From assembly GCA_016710595.1 (NCBI GenBank), contig JADJVM010000003.1, forward strand, positions 357,052-421,051: a DNA stretch of 64,000 nucleotides, in the 5' to 3' direction. Shown here in pieces: positions 9,101 to 16,934 of this stretch. The DNA is from Niastella sp. Lineage in GTDB: Bacteria; Bacteroidota; Bacteroidia; Chitinophagales; Chitinophagaceae. A program made the translations under genes and the position numbers. The first letter of the stretch is position 1; the number at the start of each line of letters is the position of its first letter. Under the pieces are notes generated by a model. The model was not told the DNA's origin. It saw nothing but the letters and a program-made list of their open reading frames with translations, and did no database searches.

Positions 9101-11744
9101 CCGCCAGGGAGAAGATGACCAGGGTGCAGCTTCGATGCTTTCTTTTACATCAGATAAAACAAAGTATAATGTGGGCGATCAGGTAAACCTTACAATACCG
9201 GCCAGTAAAGGGGGACGTATGCTCGTAAGTATTGAAACAGGATCCAAAGTATTAAAAACATTTTGGCAAAAAACAGAACAGGGAAATAATAATGTGAGCT
9301 TTAAAGCAGAATCGGGTATGGCTCCCAATATTTATGCTACGGTAAGTTTAATACAACCACATGCACAAACCATAAATGATTTACCTATTCGTATGTATGG
9401 TTCCATTCCTATTGTTATTGAAGACCCCAATACTTTACTTCATCCGCAACTCAATATGCCGGCCACCATCAAGCCGGAACAAAATGTATCATTTACCGTA
9501 AGCGAACAACAGGGTAAAGAAATGACTTATAGTGTAGCCATTGTAGATGAAGGATTGCTGGACCTTACGCATTATAAAACACCCGATCCGCACGGTGCAT
9601 TTTATGGCAGGGAAGCTTTGGGTGTAAAAAGTTTCGATTTATATGATTATGTTATTGGCGCATGGGGTGGCGGACTTGAACGCATACTTACCATTGGTGG
9701 TGATGATGACGCAGGGCCTGTAAAACAAAAAAAAGCAAACCGGTTTAAGCCGGTTGTAAAATACCTGGGGCCCTTCCATTTAAATAAAGGCCAAAAACAA
9801 ACGCATCAATTTATCTTACCGCAATACATTGGTTCCGTAAAGGCAATGCTGGTAGCTGCTCATGAAGGAAGTTATGGTAGTACTGAAAAAAATATTGCGG
9901 TTAAAAAGCCACTCATGCTGTTGGCAACCTTGCCCAGGGTATTGGGGCCGGGAGAAACCATAAAACTCCCTGTTACTGTTTTTGCCATGGAAAATAATAT
10001 CAGGCAGGTAGCCGTTTCTTTGCAGGCTAATCCTTTCCTGGAAATCGTAGGAGCTAATTCGCAAAATGTAACATTTGATTCACCGGGAGAAAAAGTTGTT
10101 TATTTTGATGTAAAAGTAAAACCCGATATCGGTATTGCTAAAGTAAAAGTAATGGCCCGCTCGGGTACCGAAAAAGCAGATTATGATGTGGAATTGGATG
10201 TCCGCAATCCCAATCCCCCGGTAACGTCTGTTACTCAATATAGCCTTGCCCCGGGTCAACAGTGGAATACGATGGCCACACCCATTGGTTTAGCGGCCAC
10301 AAGTACAGCCATGCTGGAAATATCAAGTCTTCCTAATTTAGATCTTCAAAAAAGACTTGATTTTTTAATACAATATCCGCATGGATGTATCGAGCAGACA
10401 ACCTCTGGCGTATTTCCGCAGTTGGTATTAAATCAATTGAGCGAATTAGATAATAATCAAAAAGCCTCTATAGATAAAAATGTAAAAGCCGGTATCAGCC
10501 GTATTGTAAATATGCAACGGCCCGATGGTGGCTTTGGATATTGGCCCGGCGCATCTGAATCGGATGATTGGGGAAGCAGTTATGCCGGTCACTTTTTAAC
10601 ACAAGCACAAAAAGCCGGGTATGCTGTTAGCGATTATGTTTTACAACAATGGAAAAATTATCAACGGGGCAAGGCCAATGCATGGCAACCTTCTACCCGC
10701 AATTTTTATGGTGGTGACCTTTTACAGGCTTACCGTTTATATACCATGGCACTTTCGGGTGCACCTGCATTGGGTGCTATGAACCGGCTTAAAGAATTCA
10801 AATATATATCTCCCGAAGCAAAATGGAGACTGGCTGCCGCATACCAAATGACCGGCCAAAATGCTGTGGCATTAAACCTCATTAGCGGCTTGCCTACTAC
10901 CTTCTCAGAAAGAGAATCACCTGGATATAGCTATGGCTCTAATTTAAGGGACCAGGCCATGGTATTAGAAACATTAACCTTGCTGGGCCGTAAAGAAAAA
11001 GCGCTGGATTTATTGATGAGCATTGCGGCAAAATTATCAAATGATGAATGGTACAGTACACAAACCACCGCTTATTGTTTAATCGCTATTGCAAAATATA
11101 CTGGTAAAAACCCTTCCGGTTCTAAGATTATAGCAACAGCCAATATAGGAGGGCAAAATACAATCATCAATACCCAGGCTTATATGCGCCGCATTCCAAT
11201 CTTTGTAAATAAGGGCAATACAAATGTGAACTTACAAAATAAAGGTTCCAACCAATTGTTTGTTCGTATTGTTACAAATGGTCAGCCATTGTCCGGGGAT
11301 AGTTTACATGTAAGAAATAATCCTGCTTTACTTATAATATCGGTGAGTTACATTACCCAAAATGGAAGTTCGGTTGATGTAAGTAAATTGCAACAAGGCA
11401 CTGATTTTATTGCGAAAGTGCAAATTAAAAATACAGGTGCCCGGGGTAGTTATAATAATGTAGCGCTTACACAAATTTTCCCGAGCGGATGGGAAATTTT
11501 AAACTCACGCATGACCGGAAGTGAAGGGGCGTTCAATTCTTCATCTTCTGATTACCAGGATATTCGGGATGATCGGGTTTATACTTATTTTGATATTGGA
11601 GAAAAACAAACCCTTACTTATTATATACAACTAAATGCAACCTATCCCGGAAGGTTCTTTTTGCCCGGTACCTATGCAGAAGCGATGTATGATAATAAAA
11701 TTACAGCAGGCGTGAATGGTAAATGGGTAGAAGTGAATCCTTAA
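6162..11744 (+). CDS. Alpha-2-macroglobulin family lipoprotein with intact thioester
   Basis: From the ATG at 6162 the protein has 1860 residues. A TTG at 6138 is in frame, but ATG gives a normal lipoprotein signal: a hydrophobic stretch, then IIVSC followed by KKS, so the mature protein would be a lipid-anchored periplasmic protein. Repeated macroglobulin (MG) beta-sandwiches fill the first 1200 residues. A long acidic, tyrosine-rich insertion is seen around residues 460-500. The thioester domain is identified by PHGCIEQ, with the reactive cysteine at about residue 1409 and glutamine at 1412, followed by the alpha/alpha helical repeats of that domain (GGFGYWPGA, SSYAGHFLTQA). Family knowledge: bacterial members trap attacking proteases and in E. 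coli pair with PBP1C. A pbpC gene lies 11.5 kb further on here. Confidence 0.93.
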   Translation: MYAAKESRLLKFITTFITFLLCSIIIVSCKKSDKWIEVDPAYSQYIDAYTTGIISKTSPIRIRLAATTGAVHTIGQPVTESLFSFSPAVKGKTIWIDASTIEFKPDEQLTPNQRYEVDFKLAKVSSVPEKYAQFKFNIQTIKPAFAISDEGLRSAGEKNKMKITGVIETADVELGPEVQKILNVSYTGKPLKINWQHNEATKMHYYTINDIPRQAKETNLVISWNGAPMKIDQKGEKEIPVPAIGDFKVLNVVGINEDQQYASVQFSDPLDAAQDLTGLISISNQSDVSFTINGSEVKVFTGGKLNGSYTVNINEGIKNAWGDVLDKGFVGNVNFETVLPSVSIQGKGNILPNSGRLILPFESINLSAVDISIIKIYENNIPSFLQQNTLGGDNELRRVARPVVQKTLRLDDDKTLDLHKHQHFSLDIDKFLKTEPGALYRVTIGFRPEYSLYQSMDTIRKDENNEDEYEDDYSYATNRGVDDDEEFWNRYDTYYPYGYNWQRRDDPASRSYYNKDRWASRNIMASNLGLTAKRDNANGLSVAVSNILTTDPMSGIELEVLDYQLSIVGKGRSGSDGFANIQLKRKPYLLIAKNGTERGYLRLDDGSSLPLSRFDVGGEEVKNGLKGFVFGERGVWRPGDTLFINCIIEDKDKKLPADHPVEFSLYTPKGQLYKQSVQMNATDGFYLFKTNTDQDAQTGNWLARIKVGGAVFEKNIKIETVMPNRLKINLDFGKDALLGVGSNNEGKLNVKWLFGTPAKSLKAKIDATLTPKKNGFSSFPDYTFYNPTADFSTRETTIFDGTLDDEGNATIKPGFSKDNAAPGMLNANLLVKVFEPGGSFSVDNMNVAYSPYSSYAGLQLPKGAQPFNYLYTGKKHTAQIVNTDSKGKLIPGNAQMQVSFYRIQWRWWWDDGGDNLSNFTQSSYNKLIKKDTVTLNNGKGQWSFSVPDEDWGRYLILVQDMKSSHITGEAFYIDNDYWQSRQGEDDQGAASMLSFTSDKTKYNVGDQVNLTIPASKGGRMLVSIETGSKVLKTFWQKTEQGNNNVSFKAESGMAPNIYATVSLIQPHAQTINDLPIRMYGSIPIVIEDPNTLLHPQLNMPATIKPEQNVSFTVSEQQGKEMTYSVAIVDEGLLDLTHYKTPDPHGAFYGREALGVKSFDLYDYVIGAWGGGLERILTIGGDDDAGPVKQKKANRFKPVVKYLGPFHLNKGQKQTHQFILPQYIGSVKAMLVAAHEGSYGSTEKNIAVKKPLMLLATLPRVLGPGETIKLPVTVFAMENNIRQVAVSLQANPFLEIVGANSQNVTFDSPGEKVVYFDVKVKPDIGIAKVKVMARSGTEKADYDVELDVRNPNPPVTSVTQYSLAPGQQWNTMATPIGLAATSTAMLEISSLPNLDLQKRLDFLIQYPHGCIEQTTSGVFPQLVLNQLSELDNNQKASIDKNVKAGISRIVNMQRPDGGFGYWPGASESDDWGSSYAGHFLTQAQKAGYAVSDYVLQQWKNYQRGKANAWQPSTRNFYGGDLLQAYRLYTMALSGAPALGAMNRLKEFKYISPEAKWRLAAAYQMTGQNAVALNLISGLPTTFSERESPGYSYGSNLRDQAMVLETLTLLGRKEKALDLLMSIAAKLSNDEWYSTQTTAYCLIAIAKYTGKNPSGSKIIATANIGGQNTIINTQAYMRRIPIFVNKGNTNVNLQNKGSNQLFVRIVTNGQPLSGDSLHVRNNPALLIISVSYITQNGSSVDVSKLQQGTDFIAKVQIKNTGARGSYNNVALTQIFPSGWEILNSRMTGSEGAFNSSSSDYQDIRDDRVYTYFDIGEKQTLTYYIQLNATYPGRFFLPGTYAEAMYDNKITAGVNGKWVEVNP

Positions 11745-11753
11745 TATGTACTG

Positions 11754-11787
11754 TAAAAAAGCCGGGGCCCGGGTTCCCGGTTTTTTA
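11754..11787 (+). terminator. Probable rho-independent terminator after the macroglobulin gene
   Basis: A GC-rich stem (CCGGG/CCCGG), extended by flanking A and T tracts with one bulged base, is followed by TTTTTT. It separates the macroglobulin gene from the tetR promoter. Confidence 0.7.
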
Positions 11788-11804
11788 TATTAGGGCGGTT
11801 GAAT

Positions 11805-11835
11805 TTTGCAGTAAAACTAATAAGTGTTAGTTTTG
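11805..11835 (+). promoter_or_regulatory. Promoter of the tetR-paa operon with overlapping palindromic operator
   Basis: TTTG at 11805-11808, a 19-base spacer and TAGTTTTG at 11828-11835 fit the Bacteroidota promoter TTTG-N19-TAnnTTTG exactly. A perfect inverted repeat, AAAACTAA (11813-11820), TAAGTG, TTAGTTTT (11827-11834), covers the spacer and almost the entire -7 box. This is a classic arrangement for an autoregulating TetR repressor that would block polymerase. The predicted start of transcription is only about 5 bases before the ATG at 11844. Confidence 0.75.
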
Positions 11836-11843
11836 TAGATACG

Positions 11844-12431
11844 ATGCCCCGCATACCAGAACCTCAAAACGGAACCCGGCAACAGGCCATATTAAACCAG
11901 GCCTCAGCGCTTTATAGAACCCGGGGTTACAAAGCAACTTCCATGCGGGAACTGGCTGCGGCATTACACATTCAGGCGCCAAGCCTTTACAATCATTTTA
12001 AAAGTAAAGAGGCGCTGTTGCAGGCAATTTGTTTTTCCATTGCTGGTAAGTTTACGGCAGGTATCAGTGCGGCGGAAAATGCAACTGGTAACTTAAAAAA
12101 GATAGAATCTGTTATTCAAAACCATATCCGTTTAATGCTGGAAGAACCCGATGCTGTATATGTTGCAAACCATGAATGGAGAAATTTAAACGAACCGGTA
12201 TTGTCGCTTTTTATGAAGCAGCGGCGTAATTATGAAAAACGGTTATTAAAAATAATTGAGACTGGAATTCAAAAAAAAGAATTTAAAAATACCAATGCCT
12301 ATATTAGTACATTAACTGTTTTATCTTCTGTAAGAGTGCTGGAACTTGGCCAGGTGCAAAATAAGTTTACCCACAAAAAAGATTTAGAACAAACCCTGCT
12401 AACCATATTATTATACGGATTAAAAAAATAA
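11844..12431 (+). CDS. TetR/AcrR family regulator, likely repressor of the phenylacetate genes
   Basis: The protein has 195 residues from the ATG at 11844. An earlier in-frame TTG at 11799 would place the promoter and operator inside the gene, so it is rejected. The N-terminal helix-turn-helix is typical: ALYRTRGYKATSMRELAAAL followed by QAPSLYNHFKSKEALL (about residues 23-60). The C-terminal two thirds is the helical ligand-binding domain. The gene is 2 bases from paaE and so co-transcribed with it. Family knowledge: TetR-type PaaR proteins respond to phenylacetyl-CoA, and that ligand is inferred here from position. The palindrome over its own promoter suggests autorepression of the entire operon. 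Confidence 0.85.
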   Translation: MPRIPEPQNGTRQQAILNQASALYRTRGYKATSMRELAAALHIQAPSLYNHFKSKEALLQAICFSIAGKFTAGISAAENATGNLKKIESVIQNHIRLMLEEPDAVYVANHEWRNLNEPVLSLFMKQRRNYEKRLLKIIETGIQKKEFKNTNAYISTLTVLSSVRVLELGQVQNKFTHKKDLEQTLLTILLYGLKK

Positions 12432-12433
12432 AA

Positions 12434-13510
12434 ATGGCGGTACACTTTCACCCACTTAAAGTAAAAAAAATTATAAAAGAAACACCAGAATGTGTATCCG
12501 TTAGTTTTTTTGTACCCGATGATTTAAAAACAATATTCAGGTACGAGCATGGGCAAAATATAGCGATCCGTAAATTGATGGATAGTGAGGAAATACGGCG
12601 CAATTATTCTATATGTGCCGCCCCTCATGAAAATGAATTGAAAGTGGCTATCAAAAAGGTAGAGGGCGGATTATTTTCAGGGTTTGCCAATGAGAATTTA
12701 AAAGAAGGAGACGAGTTGGAAGTTTTACCTCCCACAGGTAAATTTAATACAGCTTTGGATGCTACCCAAAAAAGATCATATCTTGCTTTTGCAGCAGGTA
12801 GTGGGATTACGCCGGTTATTTCTATTATAAAATCTACCTTACAAATAGAACCAAAGAGTAATTTTACATTGGTTTATGGCAACAAATCATTGGCGTCTGT
12901 AATCTTTTTCGAAGAACTGGAAGGCCTTAAAAATAAATACCTCAATCGCTTCCAATTGATCAATATCTTAAGCCGGGAACAAACAGAAGTGGCGCTTAAT
13001 TTTGGGCGCATCAACAAAGAAAAATTAAGCGCATTAAGTAAACTTATTAATTATAATAGTATTGATGAATTTTTTGTGTGTGGCCCCGAGCAAATGATAT
13101 TTACCGTAAAAGATTTTTTATTGGAAAATAAAATTGATGTAAAGAAAATACATTATGAACTCTTTACTACCCCCGGTGAAAAAATTATTAAACAAACAGC
13201 AAAACCGACCGCTAAACCAACAGGCCCGCAAAGCCATATCACCGTAAAATTAGATGGCCGTAGTTTTAGTTTTTATTTAAGCACAAATGGCGAAAGTATT
13301 TTAGATGCTGCCTTAAAGCAGGGAGCCGATTTACCCTATGCCTGTAAAGGAGGTGTATGTTGCACTTGCAAAGCAAAGCTGATGCAGGGGCAGGTAAAAA
13401 TGGATGAAAACTGGGGGCTTGAAGATGAAGAAGTGGAACAGGGATATATTCTCACTTGCCAAAGTCATCCTATATCCGGCGATATTGTGGTGGACTTCGA
13501 TATAAAATAA
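12434..13510 (+). CDS. paaE: Phenylacetyl-CoA epoxidase reductase subunit PaaE
   Basis: The protein has 358 residues and is an NAD(P)H-linked flavin/iron-sulfur reductase that feeds electrons to the PaaABCE monooxygenase. The FAD domain carries RRNYSICAAP (RxYS type), and the NAD(P) domain has FAAGSGITPVISI and ends at FFVCGPEQM. The C-terminal plant-type [2Fe-2S] domain has CKGGVCCTC with the last cysteine in ILTCQSHP. A short threonine/proline-rich linker (about 255-270) joins the two halves. It begins 2 bases after the tetR stop. Placing paaE first rather than last in paaABCDE is a local order difference from E. coli. Confidence 0.95.
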   Translation: MAVHFHPLKVKKIIKETPECVSVSFFVPDDLKTIFRYEHGQNIAIRKLMDSEEIRRNYSICAAPHENELKVAIKKVEGGLFSGFANENLKEGDELEVLPPTGKFNTALDATQKRSYLAFAAGSGITPVISIIKSTLQIEPKSNFTLVYGNKSLASVIFFEELEGLKNKYLNRFQLINILSREQTEVALNFGRINKEKLSALSKLINYNSIDEFFVCGPEQMIFTVKDFLLENKIDVKKIHYELFTTPGEKIIKQTAKPTAKPTGPQSHITVKLDGRSFSFYLSTNGESILDAALKQGADLPYACKGGVCCTCKAKLMQGQVKMDENWGLEDEEVEQGYILTCQSHPISGDIVVDFDIK

Positions 13511-13530
13511 TTATTAGCAAAAAAATCAGT

Positions 13531-14481
13531 ATGACAACAATACATCAGTTTGAAAATGATTTCCAGGATAAGATAGACCAGGAAGCCAAGATTGAACCCA
13601 AAGACTGGATGCCCGACGCTTATCGTAAAACAAATCTGCGGCAAATTAGCCAGCATGCCCATAGCGAGGTAGTAGGTATGTTGCCAGAAGGAAACTGGAT
13701 AACCCGGGCGCCTTCATTAAAACGAAAAGCAATATTAATTGCAAAAGTGCAAGACGAAGCGGGGCATGGATTGTACCTCTATTGTGCAGCAGAAACGCTG
13801 GGCCAAAGCCGGGAGCAAATGATAGATGATTTGCTTAGCGGTAAAGCAAAATATTCATCCATCTTTAATTATCCTACGCTTACTTGGGCCGATATGGGAG
13901 CTATCGGTTGGTTGGTAGATGGCGCCGCCATTTTAAACCAGGTGATGCTATGCCGTACCAGCTATGGACCTTATGCCCGGGCAATGGTTCGTATTTGTAA
14001 AGAAGAAAGTTTTCATCAGCGCCAGGGCTTTGAAACATTATTGGTTTTAAGCAAAGGAACAGCCGCTCAAAAAGAAATGTGCCAGGATGCTATAAACCGC
14101 TGGTGGTGGCCCAGCCTCATGATGTTTGGCCCCAAAGACAGTGAGAGCACCAATAGCGATCAAAGCATGAAATGGAAAATAAAAAGAAAGAGCAATGATG
14201 AACTCCGCCAAAATTTTGTTGATATGATTGCTGAACAAATAAAATTGCTGGGCATGACGCTTCCCGATCCACACTTAAAATGGAATGAACAAAAAAAATC
14301 TTATGATTTTGGTGAAATAAACTGGGAAGAGTTTTGGAATGTGGTAAAAGGAAATGGCCCTTGTAATAAAGAAAGGATTGATGCCCGGATAAAAGCGCAT
14401 GAACAAGGCGCCTGGGTAAGAGAAGCCGCATTGGCGTATGCTGAAAAAAAGAATAAAATAAAAACAGTTAGCGCCGCATAA
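13531..14481 (+). CDS. paaA: Phenylacetyl-CoA epoxidase catalytic subunit PaaA
   Basis: The protein has 316 residues from the ATG at 13531. A longer frame opening at 13456 overlaps paaE and adds an unrelated N-terminus, so it is rejected. Di-iron ligands are visible as KVQDEAGHG (ExxH) and CKEESFHQRQG (second ExxH). The segments WMPDAYRKTNLRQISQHAHSE and GNWITRAPSLKRKA are near-invariant in PaaA. Family knowledge: PaaA with PaaC forms the core that inserts one oxygen atom into the aromatic ring of phenylacetyl-CoA. It lies 20 bases after paaE. Confidence 0.96.
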   Translation: MTTIHQFENDFQDKIDQEAKIEPKDWMPDAYRKTNLRQISQHAHSEVVGMLPEGNWITRAPSLKRKAILIAKVQDEAGHGLYLYCAAETLGQSREQMIDDLLSGKAKYSSIFNYPTLTWADMGAIGWLVDGAAILNQVMLCRTSYGPYARAMVRICKEESFHQRQGFETLLVLSKGTAAQKEMCQDAINRWWWPSLMMFGPKDSESTNSDQSMKWKIKRKSNDELRQNFVDMIAEQIKLLGMTLPDPHLKWNEQKKSYDFGEINWEEFWNVVKGNGPCNKERIDARIKAHEQGAWVREAALAYAEKKNKIKTVSAA

Positions 14482-14514
14482 AAATATTATCGAATCTTAT
14501 TTAAAATAAAAAAC

Positions 14515-14883
14515 ATGAATCATCAATTTATAAAAAAGCTGTATTACGGAGACATTCCTGATGAACCCGGAAGCGGAGCCGCATATATAGCCAAGGCCGA
14601 CACAGCCGCATGGCCTCTATGGGAAGTTTTTATCCGTAGTAAAAGGGGCCTTGATCATAAACATGCCGGAAGTTTAAAAGCAGCCGATGCTACCATGGCT
14701 ATCGAAAACGCCAGGGATGTTTATACCCGCCGGCAGGAAGGTGTGAGTATATGGGTGGTAGAAAGTAAAAATATACATGCCAGCAATCCGGATGATGCGG
14801 AGAGTTTCTTTGATCCTGCAGAAGATAAAGTGTACCGGCATCCCAGTTTTTATGAATTGCCCGATGAGGTAAAACACATGTAA
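14515..14883 (+). CDS. paaB: Phenylacetyl-CoA epoxidase subunit PaaB
   Basis: The protein has 122 residues. WPLWEVFIRSKRGLDHKHAG and DVYTRRQEGVSIWVV are diagnostic of PaaB, the small bridging subunit of the epoxidase. The first 33 residues are an extension relative to the roughly 95-residue E. coli protein, and no other start codon lies closer to the conserved part, so the extension appears genuine. It sits between paaA and paaC in the operon. Confidence 0.95.
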   Translation: MNHQFIKKLYYGDIPDEPGSGAAYIAKADTAAWPLWEVFIRSKRGLDHKHAGSLKAADATMAIENARDVYTRRQEGVSIWVVESKNIHASNPDDAESFFDPAEDKVYRHPSFYELPDEVKHM

Positions 14884-14928
14884 AAAAAGAATGCATAAAA
14901 AACGGAAATAACGTAACTGAAACAAATC

Positions 14929-15681
14929 ATGCAACAGATAAATTTCATCCTATCACTGGCAGACGCTAACCTCATTCTCTCACAGCGTAATGCAGAATGG
15001 TGCGGGCATGGCCCCGTTTTAGAACAGGATATTGCCATCACCAATATTACACTCGATCTTTTGGGACAGGCCCGTAACTTTTACCAGTACGCTGCCAGCC
15101 TGGTTAATCAATCTGGTAATATGCCGGGTAATATCGCTACCGAAGATAGCCTGGCATACCGCAGAACCGAAAGAGAGTTTAAAAATATTTTGCTTTGTGA
15201 ATTACCCAAAGGAGATTGGGCTCAAACTGTTTTACGCCAGTTCTTTTATAGTGTTTTCTGCAAAGGTTTATATACCCAATTATTACAGGGCCAGGATGCA
15301 CAACTGTCCGCTATTGCCGAAAAATCTCTGAAAGAAGTTCTTTATCATGTGCGCTGGAGTGGTGAATGGGTAATGCGCCTGGGCGATGGTACAGCAGAGA
15401 GTAACCAACGTATGAAACAAGCGCTTCAATTCCTTTGGCCATATACCGGCGAAATGTTTATGCCAGCCGGTTTTGAAAATAATGAGATTGATTTGGCAAG
15501 TATAAAAAAACAATGGCTATCACAGGTACGCTCCATATTAGAAGAAGCTACATTGCAACTGCCCGCCGGGAATATATTTATGCAAAGTGGTGGCAAAAAA
15601 GGAATACATACAGAACACATGGGTTTCCTATTGGCAGAAATGCAATACCTGCAACGAATGTACCCTGATGCAAACTGGTAA
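14929..15681 (+). CDS. paaC: Phenylacetyl-CoA epoxidase structural subunit PaaC
   Basis: The protein has 250 residues and is an all-helical ferritin-like protein. Recognisable blocks are LADANLILSQRNAEWCGHGP near the N-terminus, DLLGQARNFYQYAA, and the tail HTEHMGFLLAEMQYLQR typical of PaaC. PaaC resembles PaaA but has lost the di-iron site and acts as the structural partner in the heterodimer. Its stop overlaps the paaD start by one base (TAATG), which points to coupled translation. Confidence 0.95.
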   Translation: MQQINFILSLADANLILSQRNAEWCGHGPVLEQDIAITNITLDLLGQARNFYQYAASLVNQSGNMPGNIATEDSLAYRRTEREFKNILLCELPKGDWAQTVLRQFFYSVFCKGLYTQLLQGQDAQLSAIAEKSLKEVLYHVRWSGEWVMRLGDGTAESNQRMKQALQFLWPYTGEMFMPAGFENNEIDLASIKKQWLSQVRSILEEATLQLPAGNIFMQSGGKKGIHTEHMGFLLAEMQYLQRMYPDANW

Positions 15682-16196
15682 TGATGCAAAAACAAACATT
15701 AGATATTAAACAAGAAGAAAAAAAAGTGTGGGATTTACTGGCTCATATTACCGATCCTGAAGTACCTGTACTTACGATACTGGACCTCGGTATTGTACGA
15801 GCCGTAAATATAGCACCCCATACGCTTGAAATTGTAATTACTCCTACCTATTCCGGCTGCCCGGCGATGGATATGATTGCAACAAATATCCGTATGGAAT
15901 TATTGGCAGCCGGGTATCAAAACATACAAATAACCCATGTGCTTTCTCCTGCATGGACCACCGATTGGATGAGTGAATCCGGGAAAGAAAAATTGAAATC
16001 CTACGGTATTGCACCTCCCAATGCCAGGCAACAGGTTTGTAACAATGATTTATTTGCACCCCATGAAGCGGTACAATGCCCCCTTTGCAATTCTTATCAT
16101 ACGCACCGGGTAAGTGAGTTTGGCTCTACCGCTTGTAAGGCTTTATACCAATGTGATGCTTGTAAAGAACCTTTCGATTATTTTAAATGCCATTAA
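15681..16196 (+). CDS. paaD: Phenylacetyl-CoA epoxidase assembly protein PaaD
   Basis: The protein has 171 residues. The N-terminal half is a DUF59/MIP18-type domain (DPEVPVLTILDLGIVR and TPTYSGCPAMDMI, with the conserved cysteine). The C-terminal half is a zinc-ribbon-like segment with CPLCNSYHTH and CDACKEPFDYFKCH. This fusion is the standard form of PaaD, which is needed for iron-sulfur or metal maturation of the epoxidase. The start overlaps the paaC stop. Two adjacent ATG codons are present at 15681 and 15684. Confidence 0.94.
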   Translation: MMQKQTLDIKQEEKKVWDLLAHITDPEVPVLTILDLGIVRAVNIAPHTLEIVITPTYSGCPAMDMIATNIRMELLAAGYQNIQITHVLSPAWTTDWMSESGKEKLKSYGIAPPNARQQVCNNDLFAPHEAVQCPLCNSYHTHRVSEFGSTACKALYQCDACKEPFDYFKCH

Positions 16197-16272
16197 GAAA
16201 AATGGCTGATATCCATCGTTCGATTTTATATTTATAAAATTTCCTTCATTAATTTTTGCGTACATTTAATTC

Positions 16273-16914
16273 ATGGATTTTACAGTTTATTTTGAAGGGG
16301 CCGCCCAGGTCTTTTTTGCTTTTATCATTGGTGCAATCATTGGAATGGAAAGGGAATTCAGGAGCAAACCTGCGGGGTTTAGAACCATGATATTAATATG
16401 TGTAGGTGCCTGCCTCTATACAATTTTATCAAAAGAAGCAGCCAATGGCAGTGCCGATCGTATTGCCAGTAATATAGTTACCGGTATAGGTTTTATTGGG
16501 GCGGGTGTAATTTTTAAAGAAGGTATTTCTGTAAATGGCCTTACTACGGCAGCTTTAATATGGGTTACGGCTGCACTGGGTATGGCTATTGGTTATCATA
16601 ATTACACACTCACCATTGTAGTATCCGTTATTGTAGTAGTGGTGTTATTTATATTAGAACCCTTGCAACGATTTATTGAGCGGTTTCATAAAGTGAAAGA
16701 TTATCGGATACGAACCGGGAATTTGGGGATTGCTTTTAAAATGGAATTGGAAGATTTCTTTAATCGCAATGATTTTGATTTTCGTTGTTTGAAATCAGCT
16801 AAGGATAATCAGGATGCAGTATATCTTTATAGGGTAAGTGCACCCGACAGGAATTATACCCGTGTAGAAGAATACCTGATTGGGCATAAAGATGTAAAAG
16901 GGTTTGATGCCTAA
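16273..16914 (+). CDS. MgtC/SapB family membrane protein
   Basis: The protein has 213 residues. The first 140 residues contain about five membrane helices with the family signature IGAIIGMEREFRSKPAGFRTM, and later GIGFIGAGVIFKEG and GLTTAALIWVTAALGMA. The last 70 residues form a soluble ACT-like tail. Family knowledge: MgtC/SapB proteins are linked to magnesium-limited growth, and MgtC of pathogens inhibits the F-type ATPase. Its position between paaD and paaG, with 76 bases before it and only 20 after, places it inside the phenylacetate cluster although no role in that pathway is known. A near-consensus box (AATTTTTG at about 16251-16258) may give it its own promoter. Confidence 0.88.
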   Translation: MDFTVYFEGAAQVFFAFIIGAIIGMEREFRSKPAGFRTMILICVGACLYTILSKEAANGSADRIASNIVTGIGFIGAGVIFKEGISVNGLTTAALIWVTAALGMAIGYHNYTLTIVVSVIVVVVLFILEPLQRFIERFHKVKDYRIRTGNLGIAFKMELEDFFNRNDFDFRCLKSAKDNQDAVYLYRVSAPDRNYTRVEEYLIGHKDVKGFDA

Positions 16915-16934
16915 TATTAAAATATAAGTAAAAT

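Noticed and set aside
13456..13530. Longer N-terminus of paaA starting in the paaE gene
   Set aside because: The added residues are a frame-shifted reading of the paaE end; PaaA homologues begin near the ATG at 13531.
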